Source: Thermotoga sp. Ku-13t
GTDB lineage: Bacteria > Thermotogota > Thermotogae > Thermotogales > DSM-5069
Length of the DNA stretch: 64,000 nt
Reading direction: 5' to 3'
Assembly: GCF_011057685.1 (NCBI RefSeq)
Contig: NZ_LNFY01000010.1
Span: 1 to 64,000, forward strand
In this document: positions 26,270 to 34,092 of the stretch, in pieces
How the letters are laid out: every line of letters begins with the position of its first letter
Position numbering within the stretch: position 1 is the first letter of the stretch
Notes under the pieces: generated by a model
What the model saw: only the letters and a program-made list of their open reading frames with translations
What the model was told of the DNA's origin: nothing
Databases searched by the model: none
Translations under genes and position numbers: made by a program

Positions 26270-27175
26270 ATGAAACGCCTTTATGGGGTGACGGTGGCAG
26301 CGCTCACACCGATGAGCGAGGATGGTTCGAAAGTGGATCACGGAATGATCAAGGAATACGTGGACTTTCTCGTGGACAAAGGTGTGAACGGCATATTTGC
26401 GCTCGGCACCACGGGTGAAGGTCTGTTGCTGAGCATCGAGGAGAGAAAAGAGACGCTCGAAAGTTTCGTTAAAGCCGTCGATGGTCGTGTGAACTTGATA
26501 GCACACTGTGGGGCGCTCAGGATCGAAGAGGTGAGAGAGCTCCTCCTGCACGCAAGATTTTCTGGTGCCAATGGTGCGGCGATCGTTTCGCCCTTCTATT
26601 ACAGATACAGACAGGAAGAACTGGTGGAATTTTTCCTGAAATGTACGGAAGGCATCAATGATTTTCCCATATACCTCTACAACATTCCTGCACTGACCAG
26701 CAACTGGATCACACCGGAAGTTGCGAAAGAGGTACACTCACAAAGACCGAACGTTGTTGGGATAAAGGACAGCTCGCAGGATCTCTTGCACGTGCTTTCG
26801 CTGATCAACGACACGCCTGAAAGTTTCGATGTGGTTGTCGGATCCGATAGGGCCTTTCTGACGGTCCTTCAGATGGGTGCGAAGGGTTGTGTTTCAGGCC
26901 CGGGGGCAGTCTTTCCAGAGTTTTTCGTGGAACTGTACAGACAGTTCCGAAGCGGTCAGATAGATCTCGCGAGACAGACTCAAAGAAAACTCACAAAGGT
27001 CTCGCTTGCAATCCTGGACGGTTCAAGCATCCCGGTGCTGAAGATGGTTTTGAACTGGCGCGGGATAAAAGCTGGGGGCTGTCGTGCCCCGTTGCAGTTA
27101 CCATCAAAGGATCAGGCGCAGCAACTGAGACAGCGTCTGGAAAAAGTTCTGAGCGAAGTTGGACTCAGCCTATGA
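26270..27175 (+). CDS. DapA-superfamily lyase/aldolase (second of two)
   Basis: 301 residues, same fold as its upstream neighbour but clearly diverged. GTTGE at 46-50, Tyr137 (YLYNIP) and Schiff-base Lys166 (VGIKDSSQ) are intact, so both copies should be catalytic. ATG start after AAGGGGG. Two different DapA-type enzymes side by side suggest successive or alternative substrates in one pathway. Last gene of the rightward operon and convergent with a cupin gene only 9 nt away. Confidence 0.88.
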   Translation: MKRLYGVTVAALTPMSEDGSKVDHGMIKEYVDFLVDKGVNGIFALGTTGEGLLLSIEERKETLESFVKAVDGRVNLIAHCGALRIEEVRELLLHARFSGANGAAIVSPFYYRYRQEELVEFFLKCTEGINDFPIYLYNIPALTSNWITPEVAKEVHSQRPNVVGIKDSSQDLLHVLSLINDTPESFDVVVGSDRAFLTVLQMGAKGCVSGPGAVFPEFFVELYRQFRSGQIDLARQTQRKLTKVSLAILDGSSIPVLKMVLNWRGIKAGGCRAPLQLPSKDQAQQLRQRLEKVLSEVGLSL

Positions 27176-27184
27176 AAGTTCGCT

Positions 27185-27535
27185 TCATCTTAGCGCGGGT
27201 ATTTTGAACACCCATTCTGAGTAGAATTCTTCCACGATCGTTCTGTGACCCACACCTGCCGGGATCAACAGAATGTCTCCTTCTGCCAGCTCTATTTCAT
27301 GTCGTATCTTCATCTCGTTGCTCCTCAGCTCGCCCGGTGAGATCTCTTCGACGTTACCCATCAGTTCGCCGAACTGAACCTTTGCCTTGCCTCCGAGGAC
27401 CACGAAAAGATCGTGCCAGTCTCTGTGCACCTCTGCCTTGCCGTACGAAGGAGCGTTGAACTGTATCTTTCTTGCCTGCAATCCTTCAATCAAAGCTGTT
27501 AATTTCTCCGCCGAGCTCATCTTGATGGGTTGCAT
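27185..27535 (-). CDS. single-domain cupin protein
   Basis: 116-residue cupin fold. The metal-binding motif 1 is HRDWHDLFVVLGGKAKVQFG and motif 2 is GDILLIPAGVGHRT, with two His plus one Glu/Asp-like position in the first motif. Small stand-alone cupins may be isomerases, dioxygenases or sugar-binding proteins. It is at the end of, and convergent with, the LacI-controlled catabolic operon, so a role on the same substrate is possible but not shown. GGAGGTG ribosome site. Confidence 0.8.
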   Translation of the reverse strand: MQPIKMSSAEKLTALIEGLQARKIQFNAPSYGKAEVHRDWHDLFVVLGGKAKVQFGELMGNVEEISPGELRSNEMKIRHEIELAEGDILLIPAGVGHRTIVEEFYSEWVFKIPALR

Positions 27536-27559
27536 ATTTTCACCTCCAGATCTGAAACA

Positions 27560-27583
27560 ATTCTATCATTCGTTTGATAGAAT
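27560..27583. promoter_or_regulatory. inverted repeat with symmetric -10-like boxes
   Basis: ATTCTATCA and TGATAGAAT are perfect 9-nt arms around TTCGTT, centred between the divergent cupin and lipoprotein genes. Each arm contains TAGAAT as a possible -10 on its own strand, so it may be a divergent promoter, an operator, or both. No good -35 boxes are seen. Confidence 0.45.
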
Positions 27584-27612
27584 CTGATTGAAACCACATG
27601 GGGGTGATCGAT

Positions 27613-28539
27613 TTGAAGGGAAAAAGCTGGCTGTTCCTCTGCCTCGTTACAGTAGCTTCTGTATTACTCAGCTCGTGCGCCTTTAATCTCTTCGCGAATT
27701 CTGAACTGAGAGATCTTTTGATGCAGGGAACTACTGAGCAGAGACTCCAGGCAGCATCGAACGCGCTCTCCGGCTCTAATTACGATGCTGCGATCGCCCT
27801 GGCTGCATCAGTGATGAATGAACTGCTTGGGCTCAATCTGACGAATGAACAGCTCGAAAGATTGCTCGATTCGACTTCGACGGTCTACGAGATAACCCAG
27901 GCGTTTGAAGATGCAACAGCCACGAATGAACTGGTCAATGCGCTCAAGATTCTGGTGGAAGCTGTCGCGCGAAAGACGAACAAGGATGTGACGAGCCTCG
28001 CGGAAGAAATCTTTGAAATTTTCCAGGAACTGGGCATCGACCTTGGACTTTCGAAATCTGTTTCGAAGCAGAACACAGATTTCTGGGATGTGCTCGAAAC
28101 CCATGCCGGAACACTCGTCGCGCAGCTTGCGAACACGTTCAACACTAGACACGTTCTGAAGTTGCTCACCAGCGGTTATTACTTCATCACAAAGAACTCA
28201 ACCGATAACACGCTTTCGGTAGCGCTATGCATCTTCTACGACACTGGCTACATGTTCAATTTGTTGATCGACGTTAACGACGATGGTGAGATTACGGACG
28301 AACAGTTTGTCAAAGACGTGATGAGTGATCCAGCATCGATCGTGGGGTTTTCTCAGGAGGCAACGAGTGGTTTGTACAAAGATTTTGAAGATTGCTATGA
28401 GTTCGTGTGGGCTTACGATGTTTTGAAAGAGATGCTGGATGTTCTATCCATCGAAGCGACCTTCGCGACACTCGACGCAACGAGCCTCTCGCAGGAAAAA
28501 AATATCTACGGAGTTTTCACACTGCTGTTTGGAGAGTGA
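27613..28539 (+). CDS. predicted lipoprotein of unknown function
   Basis: 308 residues beginning MKGKSWLFLC, with a signal peptide and lipobox LLSSC (Cys22). The body is helical and acidic with many Leu/Ala heptads, and carries one calcium-loop-like stretch DVNDDGEITDEQF near residue 220. No family is recognised. The TTG start is chosen because GGGGGTGAT precedes it by 5 nt; the ATG five codons upstream lies inside that ribosome site. It is followed after 6 nt by a beta-barrel-like exported protein, suggesting the two form an envelope pair. Confidence 0.7.
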   Translation: MKGKSWLFLCLVTVASVLLSSCAFNLFANSELRDLLMQGTTEQRLQAASNALSGSNYDAAIALAASVMNELLGLNLTNEQLERLLDSTSTVYEITQAFEDATATNELVNALKILVEAVARKTNKDVTSLAEEIFEIFQELGIDLGLSKSVSKQNTDFWDVLETHAGTLVAQLANTFNTRHVLKLLTSGYYFITKNSTDNTLSVALCIFYDTGYMFNLLIDVNDDGEITDEQFVKDVMSDPASIVGFSQEATSGLYKDFEDCYEFVWAYDVLKEMLDVLSIEATFATLDATSLSQEKNIYGVFTLLFGE

Positions 28540-28545
28540 TGAGAG

Positions 28546-29607
28546 ATGAGAAGAGTTTTCTTATGGATCTTCGTCACGATTGCTCTGATCACTTTCTCCT
28601 ACCAGTGGGAAACGTTTCCAGGTTTCTTCAAACCTTTGAGGAACCTGGCGATGGGTGGAACATATGTGACGAGCGCACAGGGCGTGGAATCGCTGATGCT
28701 CAACCCGGCACTCTTTGAAGCAAAAGGTTTGATCAGCTTGGATTTGCATCTTTCCAACAACGTTGCTACGATCGCACCGAAGCTTCTTGAACTACTGAAG
28801 AATCCGGAAAACATAAGTCAACTTGCCACGGACACCCAGTTCCTCAACGCGGTCCAGGGCGTTCACACGTACGGTGTGAATGTCTACGGTGGTTACGGTT
28901 CAAAAATCGTGTGGGCGAACGTGGGCGGTCTTGGAGGATTTCAATCTGAGCTGTTCTGGAACCTTTCACTCATGAACCTGAACGAGGTCGAACTCGGTGC
29001 TTGGGCGGCCTACTTCGGTGTGATCGGAGGATCGCTGAACGTTACGAAGGATCTGAAGGTTGGAGTTTCCGTCGGTGGTGGTATGGCGGGAACGATCGTG
29101 CCGGCCACGGGAACATCGTATCCAGCAAAAGTTGATATGATGAACGAAAATTCGTTGAAATCTGTGCTTCCAGATGTTTCGAAACTTCTCAGTTACATCA
29201 ACACGCCGTTCTTCGTTTTCAACGCCGGAGCAGTTTACACGTGGAACGATCTCTCTGTAGGTGTAGCATTCCATTACAACTCGAACAACGTGCTCGAAGG
29301 CACTTCTTCGCAGATCCTATCGGTTGGGATTTCGTACGATCTGAAGATCTTAAAGATCGTGTTCGAGCTGGAAGATCTTCTGAATCAGGAAAAATCGTTC
29401 TACAGGAAGACCAATCTTGGACTTCAATCCGATTTTGGCTTCCTCAAACTCTACGGAGGCCTGCACGCCGGCTGGCTCACGGGTGGAATAGAACTAGATG
29501 TACCCTTCTTCAACGTCGTCTTCAGCGCACACGTGGTTGAGTTCTCACCCAGAGCGGGACTGATGGGAGAGCCGAAGTACAGTCTGAGCTTCCAGGCAAG
29601 ATTCTGA
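28546..29607 (+). CDS. exported beta-barrel-like protein (PorV/UPF0164-like)
   Basis: 353 residues with a signal peptide (to about residue 18). The N-terminal motif RNLAMGGTYVTSAQG...LMLNPAL resembles PorV/FadL-like outer-membrane proteins. Alternating-hydrophobic strands run to the C-terminus, which ends in an aromatic (LSFQARF), typical of outer-membrane insertion. In Thermotogales this would be the toga. A strong terminator follows, so the lipoprotein-barrel pair is one transcription unit. Family assignment is by motif only. Confidence 0.7.
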   Translation: MRRVFLWIFVTIALITFSYQWETFPGFFKPLRNLAMGGTYVTSAQGVESLMLNPALFEAKGLISLDLHLSNNVATIAPKLLELLKNPENISQLATDTQFLNAVQGVHTYGVNVYGGYGSKIVWANVGGLGGFQSELFWNLSLMNLNEVELGAWAAYFGVIGGSLNVTKDLKVGVSVGGGMAGTIVPATGTSYPAKVDMMNENSLKSVLPDVSKLLSYINTPFFVFNAGAVYTWNDLSVGVAFHYNSNNVLEGTSSQILSVGISYDLKILKIVFELEDLLNQEKSFYRKTNLGLQSDFGFLKLYGGLHAGWLTGGIELDVPFFNVVFSAHVVEFSPRAGLMGEPKYSLSFQARF

Positions 29608-29610
29608 AAG

Positions 29611-29635
29611 AAAAGGGGCCATTCGGCCCCTTTTT
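29611..29635. terminator. bidirectional intrinsic terminator
   Basis: AAAAGGGGCC and GGCCCCTTTT pair around ATTC with T-runs on both strands. It separates the barrel gene from the convergent M18 aminopeptidase. Confidence 0.92.
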
Positions 29636-30993
29636 CAATCGAGCTTTTCAAGCAAAGCTTTGTAAGCTCTGTAGGTCTCGAACAGATCGGCCTTCGAGAC
29701 CAGCTCGAATGGGGAATGCATTCCGAGCAGTGCCGGGCCCATGTCAAGCACGCACGCACCTTTTTCCGCGAGGAATTTCGCCACCGTTCCGCCGCCACCA
29801 CGATCCACTTTCCCGAGCGTTGCGACCTGCCAGGCGATTTTTTCCTCGTTCAGAACCTTCCTCACTTTGGCAACGAATTCTGCGTGCGCTTCACTCGCAC
29901 CGGATTTTCCTCTGCTCCCGGTGTATCTGACGAGTCCCACACCGTAACCGAGTTTAGCTGCGTTCTGTACATCGTGAACGTCTTTGAACATGGGATCCAC
30001 ACCCGGACAAACGTCCGCCGAGATCACGTTGCTCCTGGAGAAGAGTTCATCCACCGCGAGTGCTGTGTCGTCGTACCCTTGCAGCTTCAAAATCTTTTTG
30101 AAGAACAGAACATAGAAGCTGGCTTTCGCTGCCGCGTTACCTTCGCTTCCGATTTCTTCTCTGTCGAAGAGAATCACGCCGCAGGATCGCTTCGGTTCTT
30201 TCACGTCGAGCAGGGCCTTGAGAGCCGTGTAAGCACAAACACGATCGTCATGGCCGTAGGCACCGAGAAGGCTCTCGTCCAGCCCAACGCTTCGGGCTTT
30301 GAGGGCCGGAACCAGCTGAAATTCTGCACTCACGAAGTCTTCTTCTTCGATGTTGTAACGCTCTTTAAGAATCTTCAGCACGTACATCTTCACCGCTTCT
30401 TTTTCCTGTCCCGCCAGGGGAATCGTTCCGAGGATGACAGAAAGCTTTTCTGCATCGAACTTCTGGCTCACCGGTGCGTCCTCTCTGTCGAGATGTGGTA
30501 AAAGATCCGGTATGACAAACACCGGATCTTCACCGCACTGACCCAGATGGATCTCGACTTTTTCGCCGCTGGTTTTCACCACAAAACCGTGCAGCTCCAG
30601 AGGCAAACTGAACCACTGATACTTCTTCACTCCACCGTAGTAATGCGTGCGTGCGAGTGCGACGCTCTCTTCTTCGAAGATCGGTTGAGGCTTTAGATCT
30701 AGCCTGGGCGAATCTATGTGTGCCACCACGAGATTCAAGCCGTCCAGGAGTTTTCCTACAAGCTTCACCGCAACAAGTGATTTACCCCTGTTCGTAAGAT
30801 AGACTTTGTCCTGCGTTCCGCCGAACTGTTCAAGGCTCACGAAACCAGCCTCTTTCAGCATCTTTTCAACCTCGCTGATCACCATGCGCTCCGTCCTGGC
30901 TGTGTTCATGAAATCTGCGTACTGCCTCGCGAACTGTTCGATCTGAGTCCTGTCCCTCATATGCCAGACGTTCTTCATATTGAACTTCAACAC
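29635..30993 (-). CDS. apeA: M18-family aminopeptidase (aspartyl aminopeptidase)
   Basis: 452-residue cytosolic dinuclear-zinc aminopeptidase that trims N-terminal residues, forming large dodecameric cages in this family. Motifs include NLVVAHIDSPRLDLKP (first His/Asp), GHDDRVCAYTAL (bridging Asp), FDREEIGSEGNAAAKAS (catalytic Glu pair) and the C-terminal MHSPFE. The length matches the Thermotoga enzyme I recall (~451). GTG start 7 nt after GGGAGGTGG; earlier in-frame codons are rejected because they run into the divergent flagellin-like gene. Confidence 0.92.
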   Translation of the reverse strand: MLKFNMKNVWHMRDRTQIEQFARQYADFMNTARTERMVISEVEKMLKEAGFVSLEQFGGTQDKVYLTNRGKSLVAVKLVGKLLDGLNLVVAHIDSPRLDLKPQPIFEEESVALARTHYYGGVKKYQWFSLPLELHGFVVKTSGEKVEIHLGQCGEDPVFVIPDLLPHLDREDAPVSQKFDAEKLSVILGTIPLAGQEKEAVKMYVLKILKERYNIEEEDFVSAEFQLVPALKARSVGLDESLLGAYGHDDRVCAYTALKALLDVKEPKRSCGVILFDREEIGSEGNAAAKASFYVLFFKKILKLQGYDDTALAVDELFSRSNVISADVCPGVDPMFKDVHDVQNAAKLGYGVGLVRYTGSRGKSGASEAHAEFVAKVRKVLNEEKIAWQVATLGKVDRGGGGTVAKFLAEKGACVLDMGPALLGMHSPFELVSKADLFETYRAYKALLEKLD

Positions 30994-31063
30994 GTTTCCA
31001 CCTCCCGTTTTTTGTGACATTAAAATTGTACAACATGGTAAAATCTTCCTGGGAGGAAACATC

Positions 31064-31867
31064 ATGAGGATAAACGATGTTACTGGTGTGTGGCTGATAC
31101 GTTATCTGCAACAGCTTTCAAACCAGCAGTCCGGCCTGATCAACCAGCTTTCGCGTGCTACCATTCCGTTCAACCAGGATGTGTCTTCCTCCGCGATCGC
31201 AGAAAAGCTCAGATCGCAGATAGGTGGTTATCAGCGTGCGATGTACGAATCGCACAACGCCATAGGCATGCTGTCCACGGCCGAGGCGGGTCTTAGTTCG
31301 ATACAGTCTGCCCTGAACAGACTGAGAGAACTTGCCGTTCAGGCCTCCAGCGACACGCTCAGTGCTTCTGAGAGATCTGCTTTACAGGAGGAATACTCAC
31401 AGCTTCTTCAGCAGATAAATTCGGTTTCGCAGAACCTCAGTTACAACAATATCAGGGTTCTGGTGGGGGAAGTTAGCAACTTCGTCGTTCAGACAGGGCC
31501 GAACGAAGGGCAAAAGCTCACCATCAACATCCCTGCCACGGACGTGGAGAGGCTGGGTCTCTCCAACACGAACGTTACAAGCGTCGAGAACGCTCAGAAC
31601 GCACTCAGAACGATCGATCTTGCAACGGAAACTGTTTCCAGAACGCGCTCTTACATCGGGGCCACCACGAGCAGATTGATCTCTGCTATCAACGAGATGA
31701 GTGGGACCACGATCAATCTCATCTCGAGTGTCAGCAGATTGACAGATACGGACTTTGCTAGAAGCGTCATGGAATTTTACAGAGTGCAGCTCCTGCAACA
31801 ATCGTCCCTGATGAATCTGATCCATTCGAACCTGTCTCGACAGAACATTCTGAGAATCCTGCAATGA
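31064..31867 (+). CDS. short flagellin-like protein
   Basis: 267 residues that are almost only the flagellin D0/D1 core. The N-terminal helices show SSAIAEKLRSQIGGYQRA and GMLSTAEAGLSSIQSALNRLRELAVQASSDTLSASERSALQEE (typical flagellin D1); the C-terminal helix ends with LMNLIHSNLSRQNILRILQ. A short middle part of about 55 residues replaces the variable outer domains. It could be a minor filament flagellin or a hook-filament junction-like protein (FlgL is related). ATG start after GGGAGGAA. It is upstream of and probably co-transcribed with an M24-like gene; no other flagellar gene is adjacent. Confidence 0.85.
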   Translation: MRINDVTGVWLIRYLQQLSNQQSGLINQLSRATIPFNQDVSSSAIAEKLRSQIGGYQRAMYESHNAIGMLSTAEAGLSSIQSALNRLRELAVQASSDTLSASERSALQEEYSQLLQQINSVSQNLSYNNIRVLVGEVSNFVVQTGPNEGQKLTINIPATDVERLGLSNTNVTSVENAQNALRTIDLATETVSRTRSYIGATTSRLISAINEMSGTTINLISSVSRLTDTDFARSVMEFYRVQLLQQSSLMNLIHSNLSRQNILRILQ

Positions 31868-31878
31868 GGTGATGAAAC

Positions 31879-32997
31879 TTGCTCAGAGAGGCGTTCAGGG
31901 AAAGAATCAAAACTTTGAAAAAGCTCATCGAAGATGAGCATGCTGAGGCGTTGCTCATCTCACGCTGCGACAACTTTGCCTGGGTAACGTTTGGTGCGAG
32001 GAACTACGTGACGATCAACAGCGAAGTGGGAAGCGTTCATTTTCTGATCGTAGAAGATTTCGTCTACATCCTCACAGACAATATCGAGAGGAAAAGGATC
32101 GAACAGGAGGAACTGAGCGAAGATATCGCAAACGAGGTCGAATTCGCCGAGTACATGTGGTCGAAAGGACTCTGGGACGTGCTCAAGTCTTTCGTTCAAG
32201 GGAAAAGATTGCTGTCGGACACTGGCTGGTTCGATTCGAGAAACGTCTCGGACAAACTGAAACAGTTGAGACTGGTTCTGGCCGAACCAGAGATCGAGAC
32301 CTACAGATGGATCGGTAAAAACTGTGATGAAATTTTTTCCAACCTGATGCCGAAGTTCTCGCCAGAAATGACGGAGTGGGAGGTTCAGTCGCAGATTACA
32401 CAGGCGTTCGTTGAAAGGGGCATCGAACCGGTACTCGTGTTGGTGTTCGGCGAAGAGAGCGCTCAACTGTACAGGCACAACCTTCCGAGGAGCGTGAAGG
32501 TTGGAAGCAAGCTCTTTGTGAGCGTGTGCGTCAGAAAGAAAGGTTTGATTCTTTCTTCGACGAGATCAGTGCTGTTCACTCGAAACGAAACTTGGATCAA
32601 ACAGCACAGAGACAACTGCTACGTGGAAGCCATCGCACTGGCGAATTCGAGACCTGGCAAGAAGCTGAACGAGGTCTTTGAAGAAATCAAGAAGGCTTAC
32701 GCTTCGGTGAACAGGCCACACGAGTGGTTCTTACACCATCAGGGTGGGCTTGCAGGTTACAACGCGCGAGAAGTCGTCGCCAACGAAAAAACCGATTACA
32801 CGCTCAGGAGTGGAAACGTCGTGGCGTGGAATCCGACCATAACGGGTACCAAATCGGAAGACACGTTCCTGATCCTCGAAGACGGCCTGGAATGTTTATC
32901 TTATCCGGAGACGAGTGAATGGCCTGGTGTCGAACTGCAGGTTGGTTCGATAACGTTGAGAAGACCAGACATCGTTCTCCTGAGAGGTGGTGGATGA
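31879..32997 (+). CDS. M24 (Xaa-Pro peptidase) fold protein, likely non-catalytic
   Basis: 372 residues with the creatinase N-domain and a C-terminal pita-bread fold. Of the five metal ligands of M24 peptidases, two Asp positions are Ser (LFVSVCV, Ser215; LILSSTRS, about Ser227) and the first Glu is Asn (AWNPTITG, Asn318). The His (HHQGG, His286/287) and the last Glu (KSEDTF, Glu327) remain. Metallopeptidase activity is therefore doubtful. The conserved HHQGG-x-GY-x-x-RE and WNP-x-ITG-x-KSEDT pattern suggests a distinct subfamily rather than random decay. TTG start after GAGGTGATG. Overlaps the next gene by 4 nt. Confidence 0.85.
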   Translation: MLREAFRERIKTLKKLIEDEHAEALLISRCDNFAWVTFGARNYVTINSEVGSVHFLIVEDFVYILTDNIERKRIEQEELSEDIANEVEFAEYMWSKGLWDVLKSFVQGKRLLSDTGWFDSRNVSDKLKQLRLVLAEPEIETYRWIGKNCDEIFSNLMPKFSPEMTEWEVQSQITQAFVERGIEPVLVLVFGEESAQLYRHNLPRSVKVGSKLFVSVCVRKKGLILSSTRSVLFTRNETWIKQHRDNCYVEAIALANSRPGKKLNEVFEEIKKAYASVNRPHEWFLHHQGGLAGYNAREVVANEKTDYTLRSGNVVAWNPTITGTKSEDTFLILEDGLECLSYPETSEWPGVELQVGSITLRRPDIVLLRGGG

Positions 32998-33857
32998 TGT
33001 CTTCTTTCATATTCGAACTTTTCTGGATAATTTTCATCCTCAGTATGTTCATTCCCTTCTGGCGTGCTTACAGCCAGAGGGTCGCAAGGGAAGCGTTGAT
33101 AAGACAGCTGGAGGAGAAACGTAAGAGCAGGGTCATAACGCTGATCCACAGGCAGGAATCGATGAGTTTCTTTGGCCTCACCTTTGGTAGGTACATAACT
33201 ATAGAAGATTCGGAGGAAATCCTGAGGGCGATACAGCTTACGCCTTCAGACATGCCGATCGATCTGATCATACACACCCCCGGCGGTCTCGTACTCGCGG
33301 CGGAGCAGATCGCTCGTGCGCTGATAAAACACAAAGGTAAGGTGACGGTGTTTGTTCCGCACTACGCTATGTCTGGCGGAACGATGATAGCCCTGGCCGC
33401 AGACGAGATAGTGATGGATTCTAACGCAGTGCTGGGTCCACTCGATCCGCAACTTGGTGGTTATCCCGCTCCTTCAATACTGAGCGTGCTCGAGAAGAAA
33501 GATATCAACCAAATCGACGATCAGACCCTCATCCTTGCGGACATGGCCAGAAAAGCCTTGGACCAGGTTAAGGATTTCGTCACCTGCCTTTTGAAAGAAA
33601 AGATTGGAGAAGAGAAAGCGAAAGAACTTGCAGAAACCCTCTGCAGTGGTAAATGGACGCATGATTATCCCATCACCGTAGATATGCTCAAGCAGATGGG
33701 TCTGCCAGTTTCTGAAAACATGCCACAGGAAGTGTACGAGCTCATGAACCTCTATAGACAGACAGAACAGAGAAGACCCTCTGTTCAGTACATACCAGTT
33801 CCTTACAGGAGCAGTGAGAGAAGCGCTGGTCGTGGAGCGTCCAGCGAGGTTTCCTGA
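32994..33857 (+). CDS. membrane-anchored ClpP-class serine protease (SDH_sah/DUF114)
   Basis: 287 residues. A single N-terminal membrane segment (about 3-22) is followed by a crotonase-fold protease domain like SppA/ClpP. The catalytic Ser is probably S127 in YAMSGGTMIALAADEIVMD; LIIHTPGG forms the oxyanion region. Homologues are called serine dehydrogenase proteinase and are thought to act in membrane-protein quality control. The start ATG overlaps the stop of the M24-like gene (ATGATG). Tail residues are Arg/Ser-rich and disordered. A strong terminator follows. Confidence 0.88.
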   Translation: MMSSFIFELFWIIFILSMFIPFWRAYSQRVAREALIRQLEEKRKSRVITLIHRQESMSFFGLTFGRYITIEDSEEILRAIQLTPSDMPIDLIIHTPGGLVLAAEQIARALIKHKGKVTVFVPHYAMSGGTMIALAADEIVMDSNAVLGPLDPQLGGYPAPSILSVLEKKDINQIDDQTLILADMARKALDQVKDFVTCLLKEKIGEEKAKELAETLCSGKWTHDYPITVDMLKQMGLPVSENMPQEVYELMNLYRQTEQRRPSVQYIPVPYRSSERSAGRGASSEVS

Positions 33858-33880
33858 GAGAGCAAGTGAATCGACAAAGT

Positions 33881-33909
33881 AAGCCGGCGTAAGCCGGCTT
33901 TTTTGTTTT
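33881..33909 (+). terminator. intrinsic terminator after the SDH protease gene
   Basis: AAGCCGGC and GCCGGCTT pair around GTAA, followed by TTTTGTTTT. Further on (33921-33945) a second, weaker hairpin TTTCTCT/AGAGAAA is present with no T-run. Confidence 0.9.
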
Positions 33910-34026
33910 GCAGAAGGGCCTTTCTCTTTACACAGAGAAACAGGATACATTCCGGAAAGGCTGGTCAGAAAAGTTTAGAAAGTGAATGTCAACGACTGGA
34001 GGCATGTATAACTCCTGATCGATCGC

Positions 34027-34055
34027 TTGACAGCGTTTCAAAACGCTGATAAAAT
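34027..34055 (+). promoter_or_regulatory. promoter with embedded near-palindrome for the peptide ABC operon
   Basis: TTGACA, 17-nt spacer, TAAAAT. The spacer holds AGCGTTT-CA-AAACGCT (34032-34047), a perfect inverted repeat with 7-nt arms. A dimeric repressor bound there would block RNA polymerase. The regulator is not identified in the window; the half-site is unlike the ACGCAAACG operator of the LacI gene at 20 kb. Confidence 0.75.
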
Positions 34056-34092
34056 AAGTGCCAAATAACTTCTACAAGGAGGTGAGGTGTGA

